The position numbers were made by a program, and so were the translations under genes. Under the pieces are notes generated by a model. That model was not told where the DNA came from. It did no database searches and was given only the letters and a program-made list of their open reading frames with translations. From positions 2,727,501 to 2,791,500 of the forward strand of contig NW_024104532.1 of NCBI RefSeq assembly GCF_003945595.2: a stretch of DNA of 64,000 nucleotides, given 5' to 3'. Origin of the DNA: Pipra filicauda (lineage: Eukaryota; Chordata; Aves; Passeriformes; Pipridae). Of the stretch, positions 22,723-35,300 are shown piece by piece (position 1 is the stretch's first letter; each line of letters starts with the position of its first letter).

Positions 22723-25700
22723 AATTACATACAAAACCAGCACAAAGTCTGATGAACAGTTTTGGTACAAAGGCTAAGTTTAGATTTGCCACAAAACCAG
22801 CAACAGCAGAAAACTTTAAACCTTGTTTAAAGGTTAACAACAGCAGTTGCACCAATTATACAAAATGCAGATTCAGGAGTTGTCAGGAGTTCAACTCTCT
22901 GCAGTTCCTTTTCAAAGTTCATGTTTTAAACATCCCATTGAAGGTCACGCAACCACTTTTCAAATCAAAGCAACAGCTAAGAGAGTAGCAATTACTATTT
23001 AATATATTTCAGACAGTAACATACCACACAATTTTGAACAACTCAGACATTTGATCATTTTTTTTATACCATCTATAAACTGTACTGCGTGACTGAAAAA
23101 TCCAGATGGGCACATGGTCTTGGAAATTCTGGGCAACTTGAACTCACGCAGCAGCACATAAATGATGAAAAGCAGCTTTGCTACCCTGCTTGGAAACATT
23201 TATATTTTTGTATGTCACTGACACCTTGTATTTTAACCCCAGCCCTGAAAAAAATGCACTCCATAAGTAAGAAATTTCGTCAGTTCTTTCCATAATCTAA
23301 GCTAAAACTGGGAGTAGGGTGATAGAAAAAGAAATCTCATGGTGATGTAACTGTGAACCCAGAGAGAAGTCTGAAGAGAATTCTATATCCAAAAGTAGTG
23401 CAGATATAATTGCAATAATGCATATTGTGACATCTCACAAACTCCCAAACTACAACCTGCAATTCTCAGTTACAAAACATGGAATGTTTTGGGTATTCCA
23501 GCTTAAAAGAGAATTCTAACCAACCTGCACACAGGAGGGCAAGTGAGCCAACACAAATAGTGAAAGAAAGGTATAACCTGTGTGGTGTCCTTTACCAGGA
23601 CTCAAATCCCTAAGTTCAGGTGATGCAAAGGTGCTCAGATCAGATCATCATTCGCAAAATCTCCTAGAGGCAACTAAGAATTCCTTTTTAAAAAAATGAG
23701 AGTCAGGCTTTTCCCTGAAAATCCAGTAAAAATAGAAGGCAACAGCATTACCTCTTCCTTAACAGAACTCTTTAGGATTCTTTATTATAGGAATAGTTCA
23801 AAAGCTAGAGTCAGATGCTGCTGACATTTTATGTGCAGACTCATTGTGAGAGAGAAAAAATAGATTTGACACACTTAGGCCCCTAAATCTCTATTTTTCA
23901 AAGCAGTGCCTTAACAGCCTGATGTCCAGCTATCCGTGCTCTGCTCTGCAAAATGAGATGTAGGCTGGAAACCCCTGAGGTCGAGAAAAGTACTTGCTGC
24001 TATAAAATGGGGAGAAGAACAGCTCTTCTTCCTCCAACATGTTTAATAGCAAAGTGTCCCTTGCACCAAATTGTTGTTTGTTTTTGCACAGTTGAGCTCT
24101 TTTGAAACATTTCCTTTCTTTTGCATGCTGCTTTTATAGAGAAATACTCAGAGGTCTTGTTAGGCCTCTTTATTCCTCAAATAACACAATGTTCTTTTTT
24201 GGGGCTCCTTTGTCTGAACAAACTCAGATTTTTCTTTTCCAATGCCCAGTTTTCCTCAATGGCCACCCAAATGGCTGCTGTGTTGGCTTAGGAGAAAAGA
24301 CAGAGGATTAACCACCCTCCCATTAGTAAAAGGTGATTTGTTCTACTTTAAAACTACAACACATTGGCAAAGCAACAGCGGAAAGGTAAACCCAGCTACT
24401 ACCCACAGCTTAATTGCTCTGGCAAAGGAAAGAACACGAGGCCTTCTCCAGGGATGTCAGTCAGGGCAGTTAATTAGTTCAAATAAGAAGAACTTCTAGG
24501 GAAAAAAAGCATTTTTTTGTGGTGGCAAAAGAGCACATAGCAGACTTACCAGGGTTGGTAAGCAATGGTATTTGGTATTCCTCTATTTGCACTAGTTTGC
24601 TGCCACAGTTTGAAAAAAGCAGCACAGCTGATGACTGGGAGAAGTATGATGCAATGTTCTTACACCAAATGTTAACAAAGCCACTTGCCAAGTTTTCATT
24701 CCCCAAAGCAGCTTCTACCATCAAATACCTACTTAAATCACCAGAGGAAAAAAACCCATCTTTGTCTGCACTATGATTTTTCCTATTGCAATCCTAAATG
24801 AAACGCTGGAGAAGGCAAATCATGGCAACACTACAAGATGCTTGTTTTTTTTTTCTTCTTTTGCTTATAAATGTACATCCCACTTGTAGCCTAGCAACAA
24901 AAGCAGCAGCCTGGGTGAAACGGATCGAGCCTGCTGCTGGGGCTCTCTCCTCAAAACAGGAGCCATCTTTGGCGTGTAACTGGACCAGAGATTTCGTCAT
25001 TCTGCACTAAAGCCACCTCCAGATGTTAGAGGCTCCTGCAGCCAACTCAGCAGTGTCGGCTTTCAATCTGCCACTTCTTTTCCCATCCCCATCAAACATG
25101 AGGTAGATCACAGAGAGATGACACGTGTCCACCTCATCTCCACATTCAGAAAAATAAACCTTCTTTGCTAAACAGGGTTAGTGCAAGCTCTTATTTCAGT
25201 CCTGATCGCTGCAAGCTTGTTTCTGCTCCTTAGTTTCTAACACCCCCACCGGTAAAGTGCAGGAGGTTTGGCTCTACCCAGGCATGTTCATGGCCCTTTT
25301 CTGTACTTTTTCACTATTTCATGTATCTTTTTCTAACAGGATCCATACAGGTGATTTTTTAATTGCGCAGTGATACAAAGCCAGTCTTCGCTCCCCCCTT
25401 CCCATTATAATAAAAATAAATTGTTTAGAATTAAAAAAAATAAAAGTATCAATACTCATAATTAAAATCCCTATCTCCGGCTATCAGGTATCTGACCTTG
25501 AAGTTATTTGGTGTATTCCTCCCCTGGAAAGGACGATCCTGCAGGCCTGGGATCTGTGCAGCTGCCACGCAATCCCTGTGACACAGAGCCCATGCTCAGG
25601 GGAGAGCGAGTGGTCAGGGGGAGATTTTGGGAGCAGGTGGGGAAGCAGGGAGCTGCGATGTGTGCAGGGAAGAGGCAGCCCCACAGTGCCAGCTGTGTGG

Positions 25701-25724
25701 CACTGCCAATGCCCAGCCCTGCTG

Positions 25725-26160
25725 CCACAAGGACAGGGTGACACATGGAGCTGGGACCCTGCGGAAGGGATAACACATGGGGCCGGACCCAGTGGAGGGG
25801 ACAGGGTGACAAATAGATCGGGGTCTCTGCAGAGGTAGCAGAGGTGACAGATGGGGCTGGGCCCTTGCAGAGGGACCAGGGGGTGGCATGGGGGGCTGGT
25901 CCCCTATGGAGGGGACTGAGGTGGTAGATAGGGCTGGGTACCTGTGGAGGGGACGGGGTGACGTACAGAGCAGAGACCCCTACAGAGTGAACAAAATGAG
26001 ACATGGGGCTGGACCCCTGTGGAGGGGACAGGGGTGACAAACAGATCAGGGCCTCTGCCGGGGTGACAGAGGAGACCGATGGGGCTGGTCCCCTGTGGAG
26101 GGGATGGGGCGACACGCGGGACTGGTGTCCCGTGGAGAGGGCTGCGGCGACACGGGGGGC
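25725..26160. repeat. degenerate minisatellite, period about 38 bp
   Basis: Repeated units resemble GGGGCTGGACCCCTGTGGAG followed by GGGACAGGGTGACAAACAGA. Anchors TGGAGGGGAC occur near 25794, 25907, 25946, 26021 and 26097, with spacings close to multiples of 38. About 11 units are present. Stop-poor - strand ORFs here arise because the repeat is GC-rich and are not taken as genes. It lies immediately inside SFXN1 intron 1, next to the CpG island. Confidence 0.8.
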
Positions 26161-26460
26161 TGTGTCCCCGCCCAGCCGGCGGTACAGCAGTGGGGGTGAC
26201 ATCGGCAGTGGCTCCTCCGCCCGCGGCCCATCCCCGGCCCCGGTACTCACCGCGGCCGCCGGCCCCGCGCCGCCCTGGCCCCGCTGCCCGGAAGAGCCTC
26301 GCTCGGCGGCGCGGGCGAGGGCCCGGGGGAGGCGGTGGGGCCGCCCGGCTCCGCCTCGCTCCGCCCCGGCGGGGCAGGGCCCGGCAGGGCCGCGGCGTGC
26401 GGGCAGCGCCCAGGGCAGCCTCGCTCTCCGCCCGCCCGCCGGCTCCCCTGGGGCACCGGA
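26160..26460 (-). promoter_or_regulatory. SFXN1: CpG island, probable SFXN1 promoter and noncoding exon 1
   Basis: Very GC- and CpG-rich, with GC-box-like CCGCCCCG runs and no evident TATA box. On the - strand a strong splice donor, CCGCG|GTGAGTACC, gives an exon end at 26251. With the exon 2 acceptor at 16508 this fits a noncoding first exon of SFXN1, whose ATG lies in exon 2. The transcription start is not determined. Confidence 0.7.
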
Positions 26461-26510
26461 GCTGCCCGGAGTGCCTCACAGTTCTCTCACAGTTAATTAC
26501 ATTAATTATT

Positions 26511-26835
26511 CCATAGAATCGCCTGAGCTGGAAGGGACCGACAGGGATCATCAGAGTCCCACTCCTGGCTCTGCACAGGACACCCCCAACAATCCCACCA
26601 TGTGCCCGAGAGCGTTGTCCAAACGCTCCTTGAGCTGTATCAGGCTTCCCTGGGGAGCCCAACCACCCTCTGGGAGAAGAACCTTTTCCTAACATCCAGC
26701 CTAAACTTCCCCTGGCACAGCTCCGGCTGTTCCCTCAGGTCCTGTCCCTGGTCACAGCTGCCCCTCTGCTGCCCCTCGTGAGGAAGCTGCAGACCCCGAT
26801 GAGGTCTGACCTCGGTCTCTTCCGGGCTGCACTGG
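26511..26835 (-). mobile_element. CR1 LINE 3' fragment, - orientation
   Basis: Begins CATAGAATCGCCTGAGCTGG, the inverse of a CR1 3' end. It continues with AAGGGACCGACAGGGATCAT, CTCCTTGAGCTGTATCAGGC, GAAGAACCTTTTCCTAACAT and CCAGCCTAAACTTCCCCTGG. It lies just upstream of the SFXN1 CpG island. Confidence 0.88.
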
Positions 26836-27786
26836 ATTGGGATTGTTGTTACAGGTTTATTATTAGAAACCCAAGCCACACTAAAGACCCCAAACCTGGT
26901 GATGAGATGACAATAAACTGCTTTGTATGAGGACAGCACCGACAGCTCAGGAGGCTGCTTTGAAGGTTGCTCAAGTACAAGAGGCCTTGTCACGTCACTC
27001 TCCCCTAAAGGAGGAGATAAAAAATGCATTACCAGCCACATAAGGATTATCCACGTGTCACTGTCACCCCCTTGCTGGGCTTGCTCACACTCAAGCAGTA
27101 CATCCCTTCCTCAGCTGGGTTCCCAACCCATAACCCTGGTGTCTGATATGGGCACTGGGAAGGCAGCAGTGCTCCTATAAAAGCATCACTGTTGCTTTTC
27201 TCTTGGACTCAGCCTGTTCCCAGGCTCAAAGCAGCAACACTCTAATCTGCACATCATGGTTCTGTTATTTTGTCCATGTTTTTCAGGGCAGGATGTGTCT
27301 TCGTCTCTATTTAAGCAATTCAAAGCTGCTGGTACCCAGAACTGATGTTCTGGATGCAGCTGTGGAAGAGGAAATCAGCACTAGGACAAATGGTGGCCTC
27401 GCCACTGTAACTTTCCTTCTTTCTGTTACTCCCAGGGGTGGCTGGGCTGCTGTGACAGTAGAAACACTCAGGAATTTCAACCCTTCTGTTTTCCTCTTTC
27501 ACTTCCCGAAGTCCACATCTGTACTGTGCAACCTTCTGCCTCACGCCCACGGTCTGTAACTCAACATGTCACGACAGGTGACACTGTCCCTGGGGCTGGC
27601 AGGGGCACAGTGTGAGCACAGGGATGCGAACAGGCACCTCTGGGATTGGCGGGGGCAGGCCACAGCCACGGGGAGGGCAGGGGGTCAGCCCGGGCAGGAT
27701 CATGGCGGTGGGCACCTTGTCCTGCAGCTGCCACGGGTGTGGGGAGCCCCCTTTGTGGGATGACACTGCTCCCTTGGGTGCCAACC
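26836..27786. other. intergenic, nothing recognised
   Basis: Between the CR1 copy and the decamer repeat. No supported gene. Part of it (27.56-27.76 kb) is GC-rich. Confidence 0.55.
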
Positions 27787-27935
27787 AGACCTGATCAATG
27801 CCGACCCGACCCAACCAGTGCCCACCTGACCAGGACCTACCAGTACCGACCCAATCAGTACTGACTCGAAAGGACCCGACCCGACCAGTACTGACCAGTA
27901 CCGACCAGTACCGACCGGTACCAACCTGACAGGTG
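27787..27935. repeat. degenerate short tandem repeat, about 10-bp unit (GACCAGTACC)
   Basis: Tandem variants of GACCAGTACC, GACCCGACCC, GACCCAATCA and GACCGGTACC. The clearest part is at about 27875-27925, where GACCAGTACY repeats without a gap. Confidence 0.82.
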
Positions 27936-30925
27936 CCCCCCAGCTCAGCATGGCTCAGACCGTGCCAATCCGACCCATGAGAGTCCATCATGAAAGAGTA
28001 AAAACTAGCACTGATACCCTTGCACTGCATTTTTCTTGCACAACAAAATTTGTGCACGATTTGTGTACTTCCCTGCTAGTGTCTTTAATTCTTTTTAATC
28101 TTGTCAGGCACATCCCAGTCTCCACGACCACTGACAGATCCAACACTGAATATATCTTTGATGGTATCTGGCCATAACACTTGTTGCTAAAAACGTTGCA
28201 ATGACTGAGCAGGAAAGATACCTTCTTCAGAAAATGGAAACAGCTGGATGTCGTGCACAGAAATAAATTAGTTGTCTGTGGGTATAACTGGTGTTGTGGT
28301 ATATGGTTTACATTCTGAGGACTGATGTGTTCTGCCTCTAATAATTTTCTTATATGCCAAAGATACTAACTTGTTAATCTGCTTTAAAAGCACACCTGGG
28401 TTGTTTCTGCATTTTACAATTGAAATTCTGCTTGCAGACTTTCTAATGTAGATGTATGAATACCTAAATTCTTTCTCTGAGTTTGTACATGCAAAGCTGC
28501 ATTCATTCCTCTAGTTAATAATTTGCTCTATACTCAGTGCAGATGGTTTTGAACAGCTACGTAACTTCTCTTTCAGTAGACGAGTATTTTCTCCCATTGC
28601 TGAGAAACAAATCTGATATTTTGCCAGGAATCCTGAAAAGTTTTGAGATGGCTCTGAGCAACCACCACCAATTGCTCATGAGCTACAAGCTGCCAGGCAA
28701 ATGGGTGAATTTGAGGAGTCACAAAAAATATCTGACTTCTGACTACATGTGTTTTTTCATCTGCAATAATTTTCACAGTATAATATTTTTGGCTGTATTA
28801 AAAAATGCAGAATCTAAGAGGATGTGCCAGCTCCCAGATTCACATGGGGGTTTTGGCCTGATCCTGTTTCTGTTCTACACTGAGGCCTGGTGTACTGATC
28901 TTACTGGTGCCTTCCATGAGCAGAAGGTTGGGTGGGTGGGCTGAAGGGGCTCCCATGGTCTCCAGCCAGCTCTCTACCTTGGAGAATCAGGAGGGACAGA
29001 CACCAGAATGTGGTTTTGAGCACATGGATCTAAACCTCAATATTGTGGACTTGTTCTTCAAAAGTCCTGCCCCCCCCGAAAGACTCCTACACAGCCAGTC
29101 TCATGTGATCAGTCAGTGCCTCATGGGTGAACACAAGTGTGTGTTTTCTTACAGGTTCATGCAGAGTGTAGTGTCTTCCTTGTTAAATTACAGCCAAGTA
29201 CTAATGGTACATACAGAAAACACGTGCCTAGAGAGTATGACTGGATTAATCAAATAAGCCCTACCTCAGCTCCTTTTGAAGCATTCCTTTCAGTTGCCTT
29301 ATTTCCCAAGGAATATATTAATAAGATTCCTGCAAATCCCCAGATGTATTTATTGAACTAGGGATGAATTTAATCATCCGCATGTTTCCACCTGGAAGAA
29401 TTCCCAGACTATTACAGGGCAAATTCTTCTCTACAGTGACCAGAAAAGGAGGATTTCTGTTCCTCTATAATTATTGCCTCATCTAAGAAATGAGTTTTAC
29501 TGTATTTGCTTTTCTCAAGCTCTCCTGTATTCCTAAATGGTCATTAGTGTTTTTTGGTTTTCTCCATTTCAAATTGGCTCTGGGAATCAACAGAGAAAAT
29601 GAAGAGCTGCTGCACATTGATTTTATGAACATAAATGTCCAGTAAGTGGCACTGCAGGACCAGGAATTCCAAACCCTGGATGATAAACAGTGCAGTCAGA
29701 GAGTAAAGGCAAGCGTGGGAGATGTCAAGACTTATCTGTTCCATGAAAAAAGTGGTTGTAGAGCAGGTGGGGAATGATGTGGTGTCATTCCTGAAGGTAC
29801 AGTGCAAGGAACTGTGGTGTATTCAGCTGCTGGCTCTGGAATATGGTATCAGAAACTGGCCTTGGCACCAAGCTGGGCGTTATCAGGGGTTTGCCAGAAG
29901 AAACCAGAAACATTTCTGGGAACTGTGCATTAGCACTTGATGGGAAGTGCCTGTGAAGGCTTTGTGCTGGATTTTGCCATCAGGAGCAGAATGCTGGGCA
30001 AGGTGAACCATGTATATACAGCATTTCCTGTGGTCTCCTGACGTAATGTACATTAATTTTATGTAGAAAATCCAAAGCCCAGATTGGAAAGGACGTCAGT
30101 ACAGTCTGGGAGAGTTCAAGGATTATTTCTGTAAATGAACCAGAGATGCCTGTGAGGCTGTGCCAGTATATCAAAACCATCACCCGGTTTTTTCATTCTC
30201 AGCGGATAAGGAGTAAACTATTATCCTGGGAAATTTGATCAAACGGACAAGTAACACTACACTTTTTGGCAGTATAAATTGTAATAAAACTCTTATATAA
30301 GCTGAGAGAGTGTTACTTACAAAATCACTTAAATGTTTTGGCTCCATCTGCAATATTTGAACTCAGCTCTAGGTTACTCATGCTATACTGTGCCAAGCTA
30401 AATTGATGCACACTCAATTTTCCTATTTCTCTAGATGCATAGTTATATTGGATAAGAATGGAAGAAAATGAAGATGAAAAGCCAATCTGCATTTAGAAGG
30501 GACATAAAACTATGTTTAAAGGGATAAACCAGCCTTTCAAGGGGATTAGGAAGCCATTTCCTCTATGATGTGGCTATTTTATAAATGCCTCTTGTGGGAT
30601 CGTCTGTGCCCTGAAGCATCTGTGCATCTGTGCCAGCTGCTGTTGGCAGCAAGACCCTTGACTAGGCTGAGGGATCTGGGATGTCAATATGCACCTGTGG
30701 GGGCAAGAGGAGGTGCAGGAATATCCCATAGGGCACATGGAACAGCCACAGGATCTTAAAACTGCTCCAACCAGACTTGACAATTTTTTTCGTCGTCATC
30801 TAGAGGCCAGATATTGCTGAATCCTTATACTTTCTGCTCCTGAGTTTTTCTAATGGCTTTATAAAATAGCAGCTAAAAATAGGAACTCTCAAATGTTTAT
30901 TCCTGCAGGCACATAGAGTGGAACT
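27936..30925. other. intergenic, nothing recognised
   Basis: AT-rich, single-copy-looking DNA. The longest ORF (28537-28944, 135 codons) matches no family I know and shows no start context or splice partner. Confidence 0.55.
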
Positions 30926-31115
30926 TAGGATGCAGAAGCAGAAGACACACAAAACGTTGCTTGCAGCAACACGAGCAAACAGATGAGAACAAGGCATGGC
31001 AGCACAACATATGACAAAACAAGACACCACAGGACAACTTGGAATAGCACACAGCATGTCACCACACGCAGCAGCACAAACAGCATGGAACAGCACTTGA
31101 CACTGTGTCACGGCA
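30926..31115. repeat. possible degenerate repeat of GCACA/CAGCA-rich units
   Basis: Words such as ACAGCATGGA, GGCATGGCAGCACAA, GCACACAGCATG and CGCAGCAGCACA recur without a clear fixed period. It may be an old, decayed tandem array that adjoins the 21-bp array. Confidence 0.4.
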
Positions 31116-31119
31116 TGAT

Positions 31120-31766
31120 AGGTATACCTGAAAGGTGATAGGAGTGCCTAGAGAGTGGTGAGAGATTCATGGCAGCATGAAATTCCTATAAAGGTATGGA
31201 AAATGTTTAGAAAACCACATGAAAGTCCTACAAAACTACAGGCAACTCCTGGAAAAACCATGGGAAATTCTTAGAAAGCAAAACTGAATTCCTAGAAAGC
31301 TGTGGGAGGACTCCAGGAAAACAAGATGTGAATTCTGAGAAAATTGGCTACAAATTCCCAGAAAGCTAGAGGGAATTTCTTATGAAGTAAGGAGGAATTG
31401 CTATAAAGCAATGGAGGAATCCTAGAAAGAAATGCACAGTTCTTAGAAAGCTGCTGCAAATTTCTAAAGAGCAGAAGGGAAATTCTGGAAGTAGAAAGGA
31501 ATTGTTATAAATAGAACATGATTACTAAAAAGCATCAGGGAAATTTCTAGGTCATTAGGGATTTCTTGAAAGCATGTGGAAATTCCTAGAAAGAGAATCT
31601 AAGTTCCTGGTAAGGGGAAAGAAACACTTGGAAAGCAGTGGGGAGGTCTCCTAGAAGGCAACATGAAATTTCCTGAAAGCTGAGCGGAAACTCCTTGAAA
31701 ACCGGAGGGTATATTCCCAGAGATCACTAGGAAAATCCTACAAAGGCATGTGAAATTCCTAAGAAG
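31120..31766. repeat. degenerate minisatellite, period about 21 bp, left part
   Basis: About 30 imperfect copies of a unit like GAAATTCCTAGAAAGCATGGG. The CCTAGAAAG core (variants CCTATAAAG, CCTACAAAA, CCTGGAAAA, TTAGAAAGC) recurs near 31185, 31206, 31227, 31248, 31270, 31291, 31313 and onward. A CR1 copy interrupts the array at 31767. Confidence 0.88.
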
Positions 31767-32090
31767 ATAGAATCATAGAATCGTTTAGGTTGGAAAAGAC
31801 CTCTGTGATCAAGTCCAACTGTTCCCCCAGCACTCCCAAGGCCACCACTCATCCACATCCCCAAGATCCACATCTGTGTGTCTTTTAAATCCCTCCAGGG
31901 ATGGTGACTCCACCACTGCCCTGGGCAGCCTGTTCCAGGACTTGACAACCCTTTGGGTGAAGAAATTTTTTCTAATATCTAATCTAAACCTCCCCTGGAG
32001 CAATTTGAGGCCATTGCTCCTTGTCCCATTTGGGTCCCATCAGTCGCAGTCTCTGGTGGCTCTCTTGGCTCCCCTGAGGTTCCGCTGGTT
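31767..32090 (-). mobile_element. CR1 LINE 3' fragment inserted in the 21-bp array, - orientation
   Basis: Begins ATAGAATCATAGAATCGTTT then AGGTTGGAAAAGACCTCTGT, the inverse CR1 3' end with its terminal octamer repeat. It continues with CCTGTTCCAGGACTTGACAA and TTTTTTCTAATATCTAATCT. The limit away from the 3' end is uncertain and may reach about 32130. Confidence 0.9.
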
Positions 32091-32149
32091 GGTGAAACTC
32101 CCTGTGCACTGTGCTGGATTTTTCTGCTGATGACTGTGCTGGCACCGAG

Positions 32150-32330
32150 TGTGGAAAAATGCAAGAAAACAATGGAAAAATCCTGGATGAGCTGTCCATA
32201 GTCCCTAAAGACACAGGGGAAATTCTTAGAACAAAATGCTGAGAAAATCACAGGAGAAAATCACTGTAAAGAGCAGGGGGAAAAGTAAAACTAGAAAGTA
32301 GATAGGAACAGATCCTATAGCCTTTCCTGA
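32150..32330. repeat. degenerate minisatellite, about 21 bp, right part
   Basis: The same GAAATTCTTAGAACAAAATG / GAAAATCACAGGAGAAAATC style units resume after the CR1. This shows that the array existed before the insertion. Confidence 0.7.
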
Positions 32331-35300
32331 AATGGAACTTGTATCTAGAAGACATCCCTGATTTTAGTGTCTCCTAAATGGAGGGGACTGGTTTGGTGGA
32401 CTGAGGAAGAGACACTGGATGCCTGTGTTGGTGAAGCTGAGCCCTGACTTGCAAAGCCCAGCCCCTGTGGCTTTGCAGGAAGGGAGCAGGGAGAACTGGC
32501 TGGCTTGGAGGGCCCCTGACCTTGGGACAGATGTTGACAAATGGATGGTGAAACTCAGGGAACATTTCCAGCCTGGGAAAGTACTTTTTGTTAGAGACTG
32601 TGTCAGCAACGGCTCTTTGCAACACAGGGCAGGGAAAAGCCAAGGGCATCGAGGCGGGATGCAGAGGGAGATGTTACCCATGTTGTGGGATGAAACAGTC
32701 CTGCCTAATGTGGTGGGACAGGCACGGAGGCTGGAACAGGATAACATATCCAGATGAGCTAGGGTGAAAGTGGATTTAGGATTATACTGTAGTTTGGGGT
32801 AATCCAGTTGGATCAGTGGGTTTTTCAAAAGTTTGAATGAAAGTTTGTCATGAGGAGTGAAGCAGCCCAGAGTTTAGACCTCAGGATGGATTCTTGTTTG
32901 GATTCTTGTCCCAGTGTTTCACTGAACTTGGTGGAATGTTTCTGACTGCCATCAAGCCCAGACTGTGTGACTTGACTTTGACAACCAGCATCTTGCCTTG
33001 GAGAACAGTTTAATTCCAGAACCTGAAGGTGGAACTGCGACATTGCAACCACAGCAGGGTTGTCTGGGGAGCTGCAGATGGGAAAATGCTGCCTGAGACA
33101 GAGCTTCAGCAGTGGGACATTTGGAGTGGTCTGGTCATTGCTGGACTGCTGGTTGACCCTCTCTACCACAGCTGGACCTGCTGTGCTCCTTGGGCACCCT
33201 GGGGCTGCTCCTCATGCAGAGAGCCCTGGCTGGGCTCCTGTGGCTCCTTGCAGTGAAGGTCTGAAATGCTGCTGTCAGTCTTCACTGTGAGCAAGAAGTG
33301 ATGCTTCTCTTTTTTTGGTAAGTATTAGTTTAATTATCTTTAATTCAAGGATCTGTAGTCTGCCAGTGGCAAAGCTGTGAAGTCTGACCATGCTGGATGT
33401 GTAATAATGTGAATTTAATAATCAGCTCTAGGGCAAACTGTTGCTCACTTGTTGTAGATACCAAGGACACTCTTCATCATCACATGTCCTGCATTAGAAA
33501 ACCACACAAATCTTCTATTAAACAGTTCTCCATCCAACAGTCAGGGGTTGGGCTGGAATATGGGTTAGGATCTATTTGATTCTTGCAGGCAGCTCAGGAG
33601 TAAATCTGTAACACCAGCTTAGGAGAGAGTGCCACCTACCAAACCATCTGCTGAGAAAATTGTATTATCCACAGTCTCATCCACTGCTGCTAGAAATCAC
33701 TGTCACAGTCATTGCTGAAGAGTTTTGCAGCTAATATATCTATTTGTATGCTTTTTATCCATCCCCTCAGAATTAATTATTCCTCAGATTAATATCATTC
33801 TAATGAATCATTCTGTATCACTGGCTTTATTTCATTTCTGAGATACTAATTAATATGTCAAAGCCATCTTGAACATGAAAATTGCTGTCATTTTTTTCCG
33901 TGACTTTCTTTTATTCATATATTCAATTTTTTTCTGAGGGCCTAAAATGTCTGTCCAGTGTGGAGTGAAAGAAAAAATGAAAGCTATACACTATTTAAAA
34001 AAAAAAAAGCATATGCAAATAAAGCCTAAATTGGGAAGGAATGGCTCAGTCTGTATTTTTGTGTTGATTTACTAGATTATGAGCCATTTCATATAGTAGG
34101 TCCTCAGCAATCAGCCCTGTAGGGTTTTTATATACATGGCTTAGAATACAAAATTCAGCAGTACATCCAGTGTCTACATTTGTCAGTGAAATGATCAGAA
34201 ATTTTGAGATATTTTGTATTTGTTGATGTAGATTAGGTTTTGAAGAAAGGGTCTTGTTAGTTTGCTGTGGATTTCCTGGCACTGTTCTGCTGCGCTGCAG
34301 GGATGAGGCAGTCAGAGGAAGCATTTTTCTTTCCGTAGAGCTCTCCTCTCCTCTGAGCTATAATTTATTCTCATCATCCTCTGCAGTTTGGCTCTCTACC
34401 CACTCTGGAGGGAAGTGTTGGCAGGGCAGTAATCCCTCTCCTACCCCGTATCTCTGACAAATGGAAATCCCAGAAAGAGAAGGGGGGAAATTTTAGGTTT
34501 CCTTGCTCGAGCAATTTCCAGGGTGATTTAAGATCCAATAATGGCCTTTGCATTGATGGAGCAGGTCGAGCTGGAAGAGGAAGGTCACTCCAAGTGTTTC
34601 TTGTGGGAAACTTTTCTTTCTCTGGTCCTGTGGGAGTGAGTGGGTGGAACTGGAAAAACCCCATAAAAAGTCACTGCATAAGCTCTGCCGATTAAATAAC
34701 ACAGTTATTGGCAGCATTGCACCGAGCTGAAATTACCCACAGCTCCTGGGGCTGGGGACTGTTCAGGTGACAGCTTCTGCTCGGATCCCTGGCTGCAGGT
34801 TTGGTACTTCTCTTTCTTTCCTGTCTTCCTCATCTCTCCAAAAAGAGCCATTTTGTTGTACAATCTGGGGGGTTACAGTTGAAACCCCCCAGCTCTGCTC
34901 TGGATTTGCAGGTGTAGAGAGAGATCAGTGGTGAGGGCGGGAAAGGGGACCAGAGCCTGAAGGGGCTCTGAGCAGGAAGGGGATGGCAGGTGAATACAGC
35001 TCCTTCCCCTTTAGAAACAAGGAGTTTAGGAGTGGTTTTCCACCACTCCTAAAGCTTGTGTGTGACACGAGGCTGCTTTTTGAAAGGCTGCTGCTTGATT
35101 CCCACAGAGCAGAAATCCTTTCTGCAGGCTCCAAACTCTGTGGCCCAGGGATGGAGTTGGGCTCTCCTGGCTGGGATCAGGGCTGAGCTCCAAGAGTGTC
35201 CTGGGAGGGGAGATGCCAGGGGAGCAGCAATGCCTGGTCCTGCCTCCTGAGCATCCTGCAGCCAATGCATGAGCTCCAGATCCCAGGAAGCAGTAGCACT

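Larger units (their letters stand above)
16509..26250. other. SFXN1 intron 1 (probable)
   Basis: About 9.7 kb between the exon 2 acceptor and a strong - strand donor (CG|GTGAGTACC) in the CpG island. It holds CR1 copies at about 17.27, 18.28 and 21.78 kb, two small tandem duplications (17971-18016 and 22695-22722), and a roughly 38-bp minisatellite at its 5' end. No coding exon was recognised. Confidence 0.68.

Noticed and set aside
25504..26695. Long - strand ORFs (248 and 263 codons) and a 229-codon + strand ORF
   Set aside because: They run through the 38-bp minisatellite, the CpG island and a CR1 copy. The peptides are Pro/Ser/Arg-rich repeats with no known domain, and both strands are equally open.
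28537..28944. 135-codon + strand ORF
   Set aside because: No family resemblance, ordinary AT-rich intergenic context, no splice partners or conserved motif seen.
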